DNA of 62,000 nt from Lingula anatina (Eukaryota; Brachiopoda; Lingulata; Lingulida; Lingulidae). Below, one piece after another: positions 12,961 through 24,656 of this stretch. The DNA lies in contig NW_019775552.1 in assembly GCF_001039355.2 (NCBI RefSeq), positions 155,964 through 217,963 on the forward strand. The letters run 5' to 3'. Every line of letters begins with the position of its first letter. Position 1 is the first letter of the stretch. The position numbers and the translations under genes were made by a program. The notes beneath the pieces were generated by a model, which saw only the letters and a list, made by a program, of their open reading frames with translations, was not told the DNA's origin and did not search any database.

Positions 12961-13651
12961 ATCTGTAAGTTTTTAATGGTGCCAGTTCTGACCTACAGTC
13001 TATGCAATGGTTCTTGCATCCCATGCCACTGTTCTTCGTTTGTATACCAAGGCAATAAGTGGTTTCCTCCTGGCAACCCTGGTGTGAATTTTTGTACCAT
13101 TGAACTTTATTTGAACAGTTATTTTGCTCACCTCAACCTGCAAATTACGTGACCAATGAAAAGCTAATTAGCTGCTCAGTTCAAATCCCCTTAGCCTTGA
13201 CAGTATAAAAAGACACCCGTTGTCTCCCCTGCACACGTTTTCTTTGGGTGGACATTCGTGGTAGCTTTTGGGCATCAACAGTATTTTCCAGGCTTCTGCA
13301 AACCCTATAAACAATCTTAGCAGACACATCATACCTGTCAGCTACTTGGGGGCGGGGGCGGGGGGGGGGGGGTTAAACCACAATCCTCAGAAAAGCAATT
13401 TCTTTTCTTTCTTCATTTGTGAGCTCCCGTACCTCCAACTTGGTAAGAACTTACAGTAACAACTTACAACCAGAAGGGCGTTACTCCTGCAGTGGTACCT
13501 TTCATAGAGGCTGTTATACTTTGAATTACACGCGTCGAAGTTGAACTTCTTCCCACACTGAATGAATTGCATGTTTCAATGACATCCCTGATTGGCGACT
13601 GTTGCCAAAACATCGCTTTGATAACGTGGCAATTTATAGCTAATACTAATA

Positions 13652-16600
13652 CTAATACCGACACACTGATCCGACCTTGGCTAATTTTTTCTGTATACTG
13701 TTGGTAAGGATAATGGATGCGGTCAGGAGGGCATTGGCCAAGTACAAAGCTGCAATGGTTAAAAACGCTGGCTTGTATGATCCACTAATATCATAGATTA
13801 CACCTGAAAAGAAACAATTAATGACTTTTTAGACTTCTTTGTGATATATATCTATATTTCAGAAATGAGTTTAAACAAGAGAAGGTCGTCCTTGCGTTAG
13901 TTTTTTTTTAAATAAATTTTATTAAAATAAATACAGCAACGTGGAATAATGTGTGTAAAAGCATGTCCCTCTTTAATGCGTGTTTTTTAACGTCTCTGTG
14001 TCACTATTTTCCTCAACAACATTGGTTTATCAAATCTAATTAAAATGGAAATGTGCTCAGAAATCCTAAACAGATCAAATTCTATTGTAGGCTGACCTGC
14101 AACTATTTGTAACGAATAATTACGCTTATGCAGATTACGCTTATGCAGATATTCTAGTAGTAAAAAAGCACTCCAAAGTTAATTTGATACATTTTTGATT
14201 ATATACCTGACAGAAAAGGACCAACTGCACACCCAATTCCCAGGCCAGACAACAATATAACAAACAGAGTTTGCACATCTTGTCCACTGAGAACTTCACC
14301 ACAGGAGGCGTACCAAGCTGCTATGATGGGCCCTTGACCAAGTCCCAAAACTAGAAATATATATAAGATAGCAGTATTCCCTGTTATATTTTATTTAAAA
14401 TGAATAATAACATGCAAAGAACTATCTTTACAAGGAGGCAAACATTATCACTTTTTTACTCATGTTGACTGCATAATTTTTTTTCGATGATTTTTTTTCA
14501 TTTTTTTCCCACGCGCCAGTGCCAATAACTGTAGCAATTACAAAAGCAAGTATATGTATAAATCGAACCCTTACCAGTACCGTATATGAACATCTCCGTC
14601 AATGTCGTAAAAAATGGAGCAAGAACATTGTTAACCATAAGTAAACTTGCACAGATCACGTAGATATAAAGGATGTAGCCTTTCACACGGTCCCCCAGTG
14701 CAGACACGATCAGACGACTCAAAAATCCCGCCACGCCCTCCGCAGTCAAACAGTGAGCGCCATCTGTCGATGTGTATCCTAAGTCCCCCACTTGCTTTAC
14801 CTAGAACGATTTAAATCTTTATGGCTGAAAAACTAAACGTTTGAAAGAGTGTGAGAATGAATATATATGCAAGTTAAAAAAATATAATAGCACGTGGCGG
14901 AAAACATTATTTACGTATACATAATTCGCATATTTTGTATTAACACCGCGCTAGCTAATACAAAAAGGGTGTATCGTTTGGACTGAAACCAGTCAAGTAA
15001 ATTTCTATATATATTGATTTTCATTAAAGTGCATTTCTGTAATTGACGTTTCTCGTGTAAAGAATGAATAAATTCCTTATCCCCATGAAACTGTAAAATA
15101 AAATAAATAAATGGATTTTGAAAATAATATAAAAAACGCATTTCTTGCCAATGGGTTTTCTTTACCCTAAAGGTTTTTTCTTACCAAAATTGCATAGGAA
15201 CTTGTTTGGCATATACCCTTGCTCAGGTAGATGACAAACCACATCACCATGACAACGACACGAAGCTGCTTACTCCATTTTATCTCAACAGAGGGCGTGA
15301 CTTTCTGCTCAGGAAAAAGGAAATAATCTTGCTGTATTGCTTCTTGTAACACCTCTTTCGTTGGTTTCTTCAAAGTGCGGATTGAAACGATTGTCCACAT
15401 TGCGAAAAAGGTTGCTAAAACGAGATACCCGTATCTCCATCCGATTGCCTGATGCAACCATTGTATAAAGTTTCCAAATACGACGGTGCCTGAAACAAGA
15501 GGAACATGATATAGGCTCCATAACAATTGTTACACTGCTAAGTAATGACTGTCATGCAATGCAACTGGCCACGCTATTTTCTCTTTCTGTTTTCTTTTCT
15601 GTCTGTCCATTTTCCTATTTTATTTCTATCTTACTTTCTTGCTATAACTAAGATTACATTTTATCAAAGCGTCGAAGGACCAAAACTAAATGTGTGCTTC
15701 ATTGCGTAGGTGCCGGTGTGACAGGAATGATAGTCCGCCAGGAACCGTAGTCTGTTCCCCGTTAGTTTATACAGGCGACATTCGTCCCATATACTATTAC
15801 TCCAACAATTACGTCTACCCTTAATCATTACTAACAATCTGGGACACCGGACTTCCTTTCCTAGGACAACCATTCCTATCACATCGGATTTTTATCAACA
15901 GATACGGAAACACTGTCGTATTGGTATGTACTGTACAGAGCTTTCAATTAAGAAAAAATATAAAAAAAACATGGATCGTTTAGAGAGAATCATGGGAAAC
16001 ACGACCAACATCAGGCCCTTTTTTAATTACAGTCTTTCCCTCTAGAAGTTTCTCTGAAGAATCTTTAAATGTTAAAGTCCACGAAAAAGGAAACCTACCA
16101 AGAGGCATGGTAACCATGGACCAGCTAGTGCACATCACGTGGAATCTGTGTTCCCATGGAAACCAGTCGGCTACGATAAAGAATAAAGGGAAAACAAGAA
16201 TGTTCATCCCGAGGCCGTATAGGACGCCATTGGAGAATATAAGGTAGGTAGCACTGGGGGCAATTGCAGATAGGCCTAATCCTAATACGACCAACAACGT
16301 CCCCACACATGTCGAAAATTTGTAGCCGCAGTGATTTGATGTGATCTTTCCTATAAAACTCGTGGCAGTTGAGCACAGGTAGAATGCTGTTTGAATGAGG
16401 CCTAGAAAAAATAATTCAATCCATTGTTAAGACGTGCCGGCGACAGATGGTGGAGCGTCAAACCTACATGTACATACAAACACCAACAGTGCTGTTTTCA
16501 CAACTGAGATAGAAATCCTTCGATCATTGCGCTACAATGGCCTTTAACTCCCTTTCAAAATTTCTCAAATTTCTGCTTAGTTTTAAAATGGTATGATGTG

Positions 16601-17359
16601 AAACTGGCTTACTGATACATGTGACTCTTTAACATAATGACTGGCTTATGGGGAGTATGCACATTCACCTTTCGTAATCCCCCCCCCCCCCCCCCAAAAA
16701 AAAAATCATATGTGCGTCCGAAATTATGGCAATCGATCATCAGAGTTAAGATATCCCAGTTGAAACATGTACGGTATATTATCAATGTCGTCTTCTTCTT
16801 CTTATTATTTATTTATTATTATCATTTACATAAGCCCGGCAATGACAGAAAAAATTGATAAATGAGTTAATGCACCCTTGTTTTGATAAAATCAGAATTT
16901 TTTTGCACCTATTCTTTCGTAATGAAAAAAAATGCATTGTGCATTGGTTTGGTAAGTGGAAAAATGATGCACTTGACGCCAGAAAAAACTTAAAGTTGTT
17001 GTTTTTATGCTCTTAACTAGATCACACTGTGGCCTTAAGCTTCAATGAGAAAATTTTAAGCTACCATGCTCCTTAATGGTCACATGCTTATAAAACAAAA
17101 CAAAAAATATATATTAATTAATTAAAAGGTCTACCAACCTGTTTACTTCGAGATACTTCTCTATAACCAACTTATCAATTTCTTCGGGCCTAATCTTATA
17201 TTACATTAAAAATGACTTACCTAGGGTTGCTTGAGATGAGGATCCCAACAGCGGATCTTTACTGAAAGTTACCACAAAAACGCCCCAACACATTTTAACA
17301 CCATTGAAGGCAAGAAACAGAATAGATGTCAGGAGTACAACCAACCATCCGTGATACAT
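13652..17359 (-). CDS. MFS transporter B, SLC16/MCT-like, tandem paralogue of gene A
   Basis: Exons: 17359-17221 (first exon 1a), 16401-16099, 15489-15185, 14800-14575, 14350-14207 and 13803-13652 (stop TAG). Lengths 139, 303, 305, 226, 144 and 152 nt and phases equal those of gene A exactly, giving 422 aa with no disrupting stop. Motifs match A: WFPWEHR, GWRYGYLVLA, ALGDRV, then GLGQGPIIAAWYASCGE in exon 5. Most changes are conservative membrane residues (for example MYHGWLVVLLTSI against MYHGWLVVLLTSL), which suggests selection rather than decay. A second in-phase first exon lies at 18883-19021. Likely a plasma-membrane organic-anion carrier. The central loop (KKPTKEVLQEAIQQDY...) differs more from A than the helices do. 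Function beyond the MFS/SLC16-like assignment is not determinable here. Confidence 0.88.
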
Positions 17360-17734
17360 CTCTAACTAGTTCGAAACAAGTCCAAGGTTGTAAAGTTGAT
17401 TAGTCAATTGCAAGTCTAACGCGGGATATTGATATGCTAGTACAGTGTAGGTCTTGTGCCGAGTTGTTGTCACCTTAACCATACAGTCTCTGGCCATCTT
17501 AAACAGGAAGGTCCTCACACGCAAGGGAATTCTAAATTAACCTTTCATTAAAAAGAGGTTTCCTGCTTTACCGCTAAGGTGTGCGTATAGTCAACGTGAT
17601 GACACATTCGTGTATAATTACTACACTTCATACTGATAAACTTTGGTGTCACCCATCCTTCCGGGTCTCAATTTATGATAGGATCAATTCTCTCGACCCC
17701 CTTCAACAAAAATCGTAGCAGAGGGTTCCATTGG

Positions 17735-17880
17735 ACAATATCGTCGCCCGTTAAGGTCACTTTTCATTTTCTGAGGTGCATTAGACGTTGACTTTTTTAG
17801 CATGATCCGTGAAGCACCCCATTCCCGTGACTCGTGAATGCAGTTTTTTATTCCTCGTCAGTTGTGAAACGAAGTCATTA
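17735..17880 (-). promoter_or_regulatory. Duplicated block upstream of exon 1a (promoter candidate)
   Basis: This block is repeated at about 19172-19320 upstream of exon 1b. Shared runs include TGATCCGTGAAGCACCC, CTGAGGTGC and ACGAAGTCATTA, read on the plus strand. It lies about 380 nt upstream of the exon 1a ATG. Retention in both copies fits a promoter or 5' UTR carried along with each first exon, but simple recent duplication would also explain it. Confidence 0.4.
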
Positions 17881-17882
17881 TA

Positions 17883-18127
17883 AGCCTAGATTACATTTGA
17901 AATGCGATGCCCGTACGGTGCACGTATACTGCCCGTAATACCATTTTCGTACGGCGTCTGAGCGGAGGTAGACGGTGGCCGTGCGAAATCGCACGGAATC
18001 TTACTGATTTAAGATTATGTAATGTATATGTAGACATACTCGGCGTAGCCCGTAGTTCCTTACGATTAAAAAAAAAACCGTACGGACAATTTCATTGCAC
18101 GCCGCCGCTGTAAATGTAATCTAGACT
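17883..18127. mobile_element. MITE, 245 bp, with AG(C/T)CTAGATTACATTT ends, between exons 1a and 1b of gene B
   Basis: Inverted ends AGCCTAGATTACATTT and AAATGTAATCTAGACT flank a CpG-richer core containing CCGTACGG-type palindromes. The surrounding duplicated sequence exists without the element at about 19310-19330 (ACGAAGTCATTAG), which gives a related empty site. Flanks are TA-rich, fitting TA target duplication of the Tc1/mariner type. Solitary matching ends occur near 31095-31110 and 41122-41136. Confidence 0.75.
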
Positions 18128-18882
18128 ATAGTCGGTTATTCGTGGTTTTCAACTCGCTGGACTCACCTTTTCAATGAGATATTAATGGAATCTTATTGAC
18201 TGCGAATAGTGATTTGATGATCTTATTTGACGTTAAATCCAGATTAGTAGTGATATACCGAATGAAAATAGTTAATAGCAAAAGAAAAACCGCCACATTC
18301 TGCTCATGATTCTGCAAATGTCAATCAGAATTCAATAAATAGCGTTATTGCACATGACGAGTTGATTTCTCATTTAGGGCGCATTCCCATAGATTTTAGA
18401 TCGATCTGTCCCCGTGGGGAGTCTCACAAGTTTACTGTCAGATAAGTTTTAGAATAGCATGATGCGATACCTACAGTACTGCTGCATGTAAATGTTCAGC
18501 TTGAAGTGATCGTCTTATAGAAAATATTTAAGTATGTACATTCACCTTTCGTAACTTCCCCCTCCCCCCAAAAATGTCATGTGTGCTTCAGCGTGACCTT
18601 AGTTTTTTTTGCAAAAATCAGAAAATTTGAAAATATGAAGTGAAAATATGCATTGGGCATTGGTTTGGTCAGTGGAAAAGTAATGCACTTGACGCCAGGA
18701 AAAACCTTAATGTTATGGTTTTTATGCTCTTAACTAGCCCCCACTGTGGCCTTCACTGAGAAAACTTTTTTTGAAAAAAAAAATGTCTACCTACCTGTTT
18801 ACTAAGACTAAGAGTTACTGCTCTTCAACCAACTTATCAATTTGGCCTGGCCTAATATTTCATTGCATTGAAGATGACTTAC

Positions 18883-19021
18883 CTAGGGTTGCTTGAGACG
18901 AGGATCCCAGCAGCGGATCTTTGGTAAAAGTGGCAACAAAAACGCCCCAGCTCATTTTGACGCCATTGTAGGCAAGAAACAGTATAGATGACAGAAGTAC
19001 GATTAACCATCCCTGGTACAT
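18883..19021 (-). CDS. Alternative first coding exon (1b) of MFS transporter B
   Basis: An intact 139-nt first exon starts at ATG 19021 and ends at a CTAG|GTAAGTCA donor, the same donor and phase 1 as exon 1a (17359-17221) and gene A exon 1. It encodes MYQGWLIVLLSSI... and differs from 1a at 7 of 47 residues, mostly conservatively (H/Q, V/I, T/S, F/Y, C/S, V/A, S/T). No further exon 2 copy lies upstream of 16401, so its only visible acceptor is exon 2 of gene B. Flanking intron and upstream sequence are duplicated too. It is either a genuine alternative first exon with its own promoter or the surviving 5' end of a lost third gene copy; an intact frame and splice site favour the former. Confidence 0.75.
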
Positions 19022-19171
19022 CTTTAATTAGTTTAACTAGTCCACTATGTTGTAAATTTGATTAGTCAATTATAAGTCTTACGCGGAATACGCGAATAGG
19101 TCTAGTTCCCAGTCGATGTCTCGATCAAAACCAGTCACTGGTCAGTTAAAACAGCAAGGGGGTCCCATCAG

Positions 19172-19320
19172 GTATTTTCGTTGCCCATGAGAGCCACTTT
19201 TTATTTCCTGAGGTGCGTGAAACGTTCATATTTTTTAGCGTGATCCGTGAAGCACCCAATTGTGGTGACTCGCGAATGCAGTTTTTTACACCTTGTCCTT
19301 CGTAAAACGAAGTCATTAGA
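19172..19320 (-). promoter_or_regulatory. Duplicated block upstream of exon 1b (promoter candidate)
   Basis: Partner of the 17735-17880 block, starting about 150 nt upstream of the exon 1b ATG. The two copies align through most of their length with scattered substitutions. Gene A has no recognisable copy upstream of its first exon. Confidence 0.4.
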
Positions 19321-19739
19321 CTTGCTGGTTCGTGATTTTCAACACGCCGGAATCACATTTTCAATGAGATATGAATAAAGTTTGATTTATTGTAATTTGT
19401 GATTGGATTATATTATATCCGGTGAACTGTGATTACTACAATTCCCACCCCCAACGTGACCCTCGCAGCTGTCCTATTGGCGTGCAGGCCACTGGTGTTT
19501 ACTGTTATCAATATTTTCACTGTTTTTTCTTTAGTTCAGAATTATCTGCCTTGTCATCAACATAACAACAGAGCAACCGGGACTAATGCATATTTGTTAT
19601 TTGCGAAAAAAAAACCCGCAAGTCTATTAGGCCTACTCTGCTCGTTTGTGCGTTTGAGAGTTTGTTTGCGCGTTTGGAATTTTTTTGTACTGCGAAAGAA
19701 GGCGCTATTTTTTGGAGATTGTGGACTGTCCCTTGGAGG

Positions 19740-20150
19740 GCGGTTGGATTACTCTAATTTTTTTTACATTTACTGCTTTATCATCCTAGATCTTTAGAGT
19801 GAGAATTAAGGCTCAGACTTTGATAATTGGTAGACTATTAAGGACATGCATGAACAACTTTGCAATTTCAGTACAACTGGGAGTTGAATCATTCTATTTT
19901 TTTTACATTTACTGCTTTCTTCTCCTAGACCATTACAGTATGAGACTGCAAACTTTGGGCATTGGTAGAGCTTCACAGATCTGCATGGGGCCCATGGGTT
20001 TGGGCTGTACCTGGGGGTTGGGTGGTTTGGCATCATAATCCACTATTGACAGACAAATATGCCTTTAGGGTGAGCTACCAGAATATAATTTCGTAGTATA
20101 TTTAGAAAGTGCGGGGAGGGGATATGCGATGCTACCCAGTGACACCATCT
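19740..20150. repeat. Short tandem duplicate of about 137-bp period, dispersed to 32540-32880
   Basis: TTTTTTTTACATTTACTGCTTT recurs at about 19760 and 19900 followed by similar sequence (CTAGA.C.TTA.AGT.AGA). The following TTAGGGTGAGCTA and GGGGATATGCGATG motifs recur near 32810-32860 in gene C intron 3, so this is a dispersed repeat family. Confidence 0.55.
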
Positions 20151-21404
20151 AGTAAATTTATATATTATGTTATGTACAGTTCGAAAGCTGTCCTTCACTT
20201 ATATATAACAATTTTTATTACACGAGTGAATGAACTGTAAAATCAGTAAAAATGTTTACACATGTTATCAAACTGTTGACGGCAGTCCGTAAGTAATCTC
20301 TTGGTGTAACAAATGATTGTGTTTATAATCTTACAATCGCTCAGGGGTAACGGAGGTATCTCACGGTCAGAGATGAGCCAGATGATTTGTCAGTAGGACA
20401 CTATTCCTTTACTCTGGTTCTTCATCATATCTGTTGAAATGGTTTGCGTATGCACGTACAGGGGGCACTACGATCGGTGTCTGCCTGTGTGTCGGGGAAA
20501 AAAGAGTCAATCACCATTTTTTTTATATTCTTGTGTTTTTATCCACAGTATTACGCAGATATCGGGTCATCAAAGCTTAAGCTCAACAATATAGCGTCCC
20601 TTTGTTTTTGTAATATGTTTTTATGTATGCTGGATTAATTTATTTATGCTATGTAATTTCGCAAGTCTTTGCTCTATGAGCTATTTCAGTTATTTATTCA
20701 TTTTGTATTATTGTTATTATTATTTTTTTTATCTTTAGTTTAGGATCCAGTGTATACAATAATGAACTGCGACCGGAAGGATAAGTTATCAGCGTTGTTT
20801 TGCATTCGGTCTGCCATTAGCGTACGTGAATCCCTTAGCTCAATGGGACGCGTGTACTTTTAAAGTGCTTTGACCTACTAAACTTCGGAATGGGCTTTAA
20901 TAGTGATATATGCAGCCCTACTAAGTTGTTGGTAATAAAGCAGAACAGTTAAAGCAGCTGGGAGAACAAGGCGGCTTGCTGATGCAGATAGCTGATGCGT
21001 ACGTAAACATTTATCGATTTGTTTGAACCGTGGTTAAGGTTAGTTAAGGGGGGGGGGGGGGTAACTTCGTATGGACTAATTTTGCTTTTTAACAGTATAT
21101 CATATGGCAGTATTCTTATAGCATCAACCAGGACCCCTGTGCCTGCTTATTTTTGCAGCAAAGTAGTGAATAATCTGTGAACCATTGTGTCACCGATATC
21201 CTGGGCTATGCTGGTACCTGTATAATTAAGGGTGCGTTCAGACATCTTCTTTGGCCTATGTCTGACTGGGCCTAGCTGTAGGTATAATAGGCCTAATTTA
21301 GTCGACTTTGACGTGCCATTGAAGACCACTCCAGTTTTCAACAGATAATTAAGTTAAATTGCAAGACACCATCTGACGGAAGAGCAATTTCTTAATATTG
21401 GTAG

Positions 21405-21510
21405 CTCCTGTTATTCCCCGTATAACGGTAATAGCTGGGTCACAGTCACCATCATCATTATTCCCCGTAATAACGCCGATAACTGGGTCAGAGCCATCAC
21501 TATCATCAAC
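21405..21510. repeat. Two-unit tandem repeat of about 50 bp with a conserved open frame
   Basis: Plus-strand units TATTCCCCGTATAACGGTAA... and TATTCCCCGTAATAACGCC... each contain (A/T)A(G/A)CTGGGTCA and CATCA. The minus strand reads DSDGSDPVIGVITG then DDGDCDPAITVIRG in one frame, but no gene context supports a protein. Confidence 0.5.
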
Positions 21511-21834
21511 GTGAGATGGGACTCTGTTACGACATTGGGTGTTACCATAACACAGGCAAAGTTTAAAACATACCATTTGATCATTTTTAACTTCTCAATT
21601 ACATAGAGTGGATTACCATGGCAACTAGTACTGGTTGATAAAACCGTAATACGTAAACACAAGAAGGAAAAAAAATGCCAGTCTGAGCATCATTTTGTCA
21701 GATAGTAACGACTGTTGCTCAACGCACCGTGACCCTCTAAATAATCACCGATGTACATGTAATTAATATAGAGAGGCGGACAGAAGGTCAATCATTCCCC
21801 TACTGGAGTTATCAGTGGCACACTCCCACTTACT

Positions 21835-21837
<3 letters not shown>

Positions 21838-21882
<45 letters not shown>
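21838..21882. repeat. (CA)n microsatellite
   Basis: Uninterrupted CA dinucleotides in the B-PRELI spacer, with an AAGCAAACACACACGC tail. Confidence 0.95.
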
Positions 21883-21883
<1 letters not shown>

Positions 21884-22245
21884 GCAAACACACACGCATG
21901 TGCACGCCTACATGTACATGTACTGGTTCAAACACACGCACTTTGACGGCATCCAGTTGCGTTTTAAATAATTATTACAATTGTTAGATTAATCTGATTA
22001 AATAAACGGTAAAATTGGATTTCAACAATATAGCCAGACTGAGGAGCCTATTTCTGCCTTTCAAATAACCCTCCCTCCGAGTGATTCAATTGACCAAAAT
22101 AGCATAAGGCGGGTAGGATTAAGCCATCAACTCTCTCTTGGTGTTAGTATATGATTTAACCCTTCATTAAAATTAACATTTTAGTGAAAAAAGAACCATC
22201 TCTTCTTAGTCAAACATGGATTGAGAAAACAGTAATGCATCGACA

Positions 22246-24301
22246 ATGAAATACACGTCTTTGACAGCGACGTTTCCTTATGCCTGGGAAGATTTCATCA
22301 AGGCTTTCTGGAAGATGTTTCCAAACCCCTACAAGTAAGTATAAGTCAAGAGAATCTAAGACAGACTTAATGTTAGAGGTAACGTCAAGTCATATTTGTC
22401 ATTTACCAGAGTATTAGTTGATGGCCCTTTCAATTTTGTCCTCTCTCTCTCTTTCTCTCTCTCTCTCTCGTTTTTATTTTTCTCCAATTTACAGTCTGCT
22501 AGTTTGACCTGAAGAAGTTATGAACCTTAAAATACATATAAATTAATATTTAAATGAAGCAAGTTCTACATGTATGCAGTAGTTTTCAGGGCCGTAGCCT
22601 GAGCAAAATGCTAGGGGGGGGGGGGGCAGTAAGCGGATACGAGGGGGCGAAGCCCCTGAGGGGGGGGGGGGGAGGGGGGGCCCCCCTCCCCACGGNAGGG
22701 GGGTGGGTGGGAGGGGGTGCCCCCCTCCCACGGTGTGGAAAAAATTTAAAACTGTATGTATAATACTGCATTCTGGTGCATTTTAACTGTTATTTAGTGC
22801 TCAATCAGAAGTCAGAAATTGTGGGTTCATTTTGCCTTTGCGATTATTTCTTTTGCACCTCAAATCCCAGGGGGGGCAGCTGCCCCCCCCCTGCCCCCCC
22901 GGAGGCTACGGCCCTGGTTTTCCAAGTAAATAAACTCCTATACAACACACAGCAATTAATTTTGACAAAAACGTATCATATTGCACGTTATCTCAGCCCT
23001 CAGGTTGTTGTGGAAGATGTCCTGGAGCGTAACATCCAAGATGGCAAGCTTTACACTAAAAGAATCCTCGTGAAATCATTCGCAAACTTCCCCAAATGGG
23101 TGGAAACGCTGCTGCGGGGAGCTACCAGGACGTGTGTAATAGAAGAATCCATAGTGGACTTGGAGAACAGAACGTTTGTGACGTATGTTAGGAATATAAC
23201 GCAGACGGCAGTGGTATGTACGAGTCAACACATGCCCGCCATGTGTCATGCAAAAAGAGCTTCAGGTTTGTTTTTGAGAAACGCAATCTCTTTGGCCTCT
23301 TACACAATCAAGCATGCACAGATTTGTACACAAAAGTATAGGTGTCGCTACCTGTACTCAAAAGACGTAAAGAACATGGTGAAATATATCGAAAAAAGTA
23401 AAGTGGGCGGTTAATTGGTGCGTAATTCTACATCATGACGGACTTTGATCGCTTTTCCCTTACTTCCCAATGTCGGTATGGTGTTTTCCAGCCATTAAAA
23501 ACGCTGTATCCAAACGCGTGTCACTTTTAGGGAATTCAATTGAATTCTACCTGCTATCTTTGGTCATACTTAGTTGTTTTAAAAAGCATTTACCTTTTGC
23601 ACTAATCCCTATGGCAATAACTGACTGACTCTTCCAAAATACACGATATGATCGAGTAAACAGCATTGACAAGGAGACCAGCTTTTAATTTCCCGTGGGC
23701 ATTGTTTTTCCACAGTCGTATACTTTGATAACAGCTGCTTCATTGCCCTGTTTTTGTTCTCACTGTAATCTGAAACATTGGAAGAAAAAAATGAAAAAAA
23801 AAGTCTTAATGTAACTCGGCTCAAAACTTGCGTGATACGCACTTCTGTGCACTTGCTGATATTAACGAGAGCTTGTAACGAGATACATGTTGACTATATA
23901 CTTTTTGCCGCTGCGAATTGTAACCTGCGCAGATAACTCGTCTTTAGCTGTATTTTACTACTTCATCTTTCAGGTCGCTTATATGCTTCCTTTTTCGTGC
24001 TATATCGATTTTGCGCATTTATTCTATTCTGCGTTTGCAGTTATTAACCTATCAGATGGTTGAAGAAAGTGCAATTATTTCAACTTTTTTTTTTAAGGTA
24101 GTGGAAGAAAGATGCACATACAAACCCAGCACAACTTCCAACAGTGAGACAGAATGTGACCGTCAAGCCTGGGCTACGTCAGGGCTGTGGGGTGTAGCGG
24201 CTGCGTTAGAATCCGTGGCGATGCGAGAGTTCGTGAAAGATACGGAGCTAACAAACAAAGGGGTGCTACTTACACTCCAAACTCTACATGGCCGTAATTA
24301 A
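22246..24301 (+). CDS. PRELI/MSF1-domain protein (PRELID1-like mitochondrial lipid-transfer protein), three exons
   Basis: Exons 22246-22334, 22997-23213 and 24098-24301 (stop TAA) join with GT-AG introns in phases 2 and 0 to encode 169 aa. The start is the ATG of MKYTSLTATFPYAWEDF. Family landmarks are in order: AFWKMFPNPY near residues 20-29, EDVLERNI after the first junction, KRILVKSF, IEESIVDLENRT, VVVEERCTYKP across the second junction, and a C-terminal amphipathic helix region (AAALESVAMREFV...). PRELI proteins act in the mitochondrial intermembrane space, where the PRELI-TRIAP1 pair carries phosphatidic acid between membranes for cardiolipin synthesis. The protein stops soon after the domain and lacks the LEA-like Lys/Ala tail of vertebrate PRELID1. 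PRELID1-like is my best subfamily call (FPNPY, VVEERC); PRELID2/3 are less similar. Open sequence before 22997 is intron read-through, not coding. Confidence 0.9.
22587..22916. mobile_element. MITE with CAGGGCCGTAGCCT inverted ends in intron 1 of the PRELI gene
   Basis: CAGGGCCGTAGCCT at 22587 mirrors AGGCTACGGCCCTG ending at 22916, with a 5-bp duplication GTTTT at 22582-22586 and 22917-22921. The interior has long G and C runs and one unresolved base (N at 22696), probably because the G/C-rich hairpin is hard to sequence. Confidence 0.8.
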
Positions 24302-24656
24302 AGTCTAATAATTGAAGTAATTTAGTTGAAGGCACTGGGGCAAATCATTACATGAAATGGAATTAAATCTGCGCTACCGCATTTTGCAGTCCTGAGGACA
24401 CGAAATTCGTTTGTCTTTGTCTCAAGGTTTTACATAACTCTTTGGGAAAGGCCAGATAAGGCCTGGATCTGTTATTTTCCCTTTAAAAGGAGGGGGAGCA
24501 AGCTTTTTGTACCAAGCTGTCTCTGCTATGTGATTCCATACTACAGGTTAATCAGGTTTATTCCCGAGTACATCAAAGTATCCCAAGTGTGGTAAAAATA
24601 CTGGAATCCATATGCTTCGCTGCTATCAGTGCGCCGTTTTTAAAAGCGTCGTGTCC

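Larger units (their letters stand above)
9331..13651. other. Spacer between genes A and B
   Basis: Holds a MITE fragment (9603-9820), a foldback (9975-10100), dispersed duplicate copy 2 with the CAGGGGCGGATCC element, and a Tc1-like relic (12380-12960). A G-rich run lies at about 13346-13372. 11050-12380 shows nothing recognisable. Confidence 0.6.
16655..19430. repeat. Tandem segmental duplication carrying first exons of gene B
   Basis: Unit 1 (about 16655-18240) and unit 2 (about 18536-19430) share, in order, CACATTCACCTTTCGTAA-type sequence, CATTGG(G)CATTGGTTTGG, GCACTTGACGCCAG, the exon 1 copy, the upstream block and AATGAGATAT. Unit 1 is longer mainly because of the MITE at 17883-18127. 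Confidence 0.8.
19431..22245. other. Spacer between gene B and the PRELI gene
   Basis: Divergent intergenic space (B on minus, PRELI on plus), so promoters of both should lie here. Contents are tandem repeats at 19740-20150 and 21405-21510, a G run at about 21048-21061 and the CA microsatellite. No gene seen. Confidence 0.6.

Noticed and set aside
13464-13664. Minus-strand frame overlapping the end of gene B
   Set aside because: Different frame from exon 6 and mostly 3' UTR.
22776-22996. Open frame running into PRELI exon 2
   Set aside because: It is intron and MITE sequence; the true N-terminus is exon 1 at 22246-22334, which aligns with the family start.
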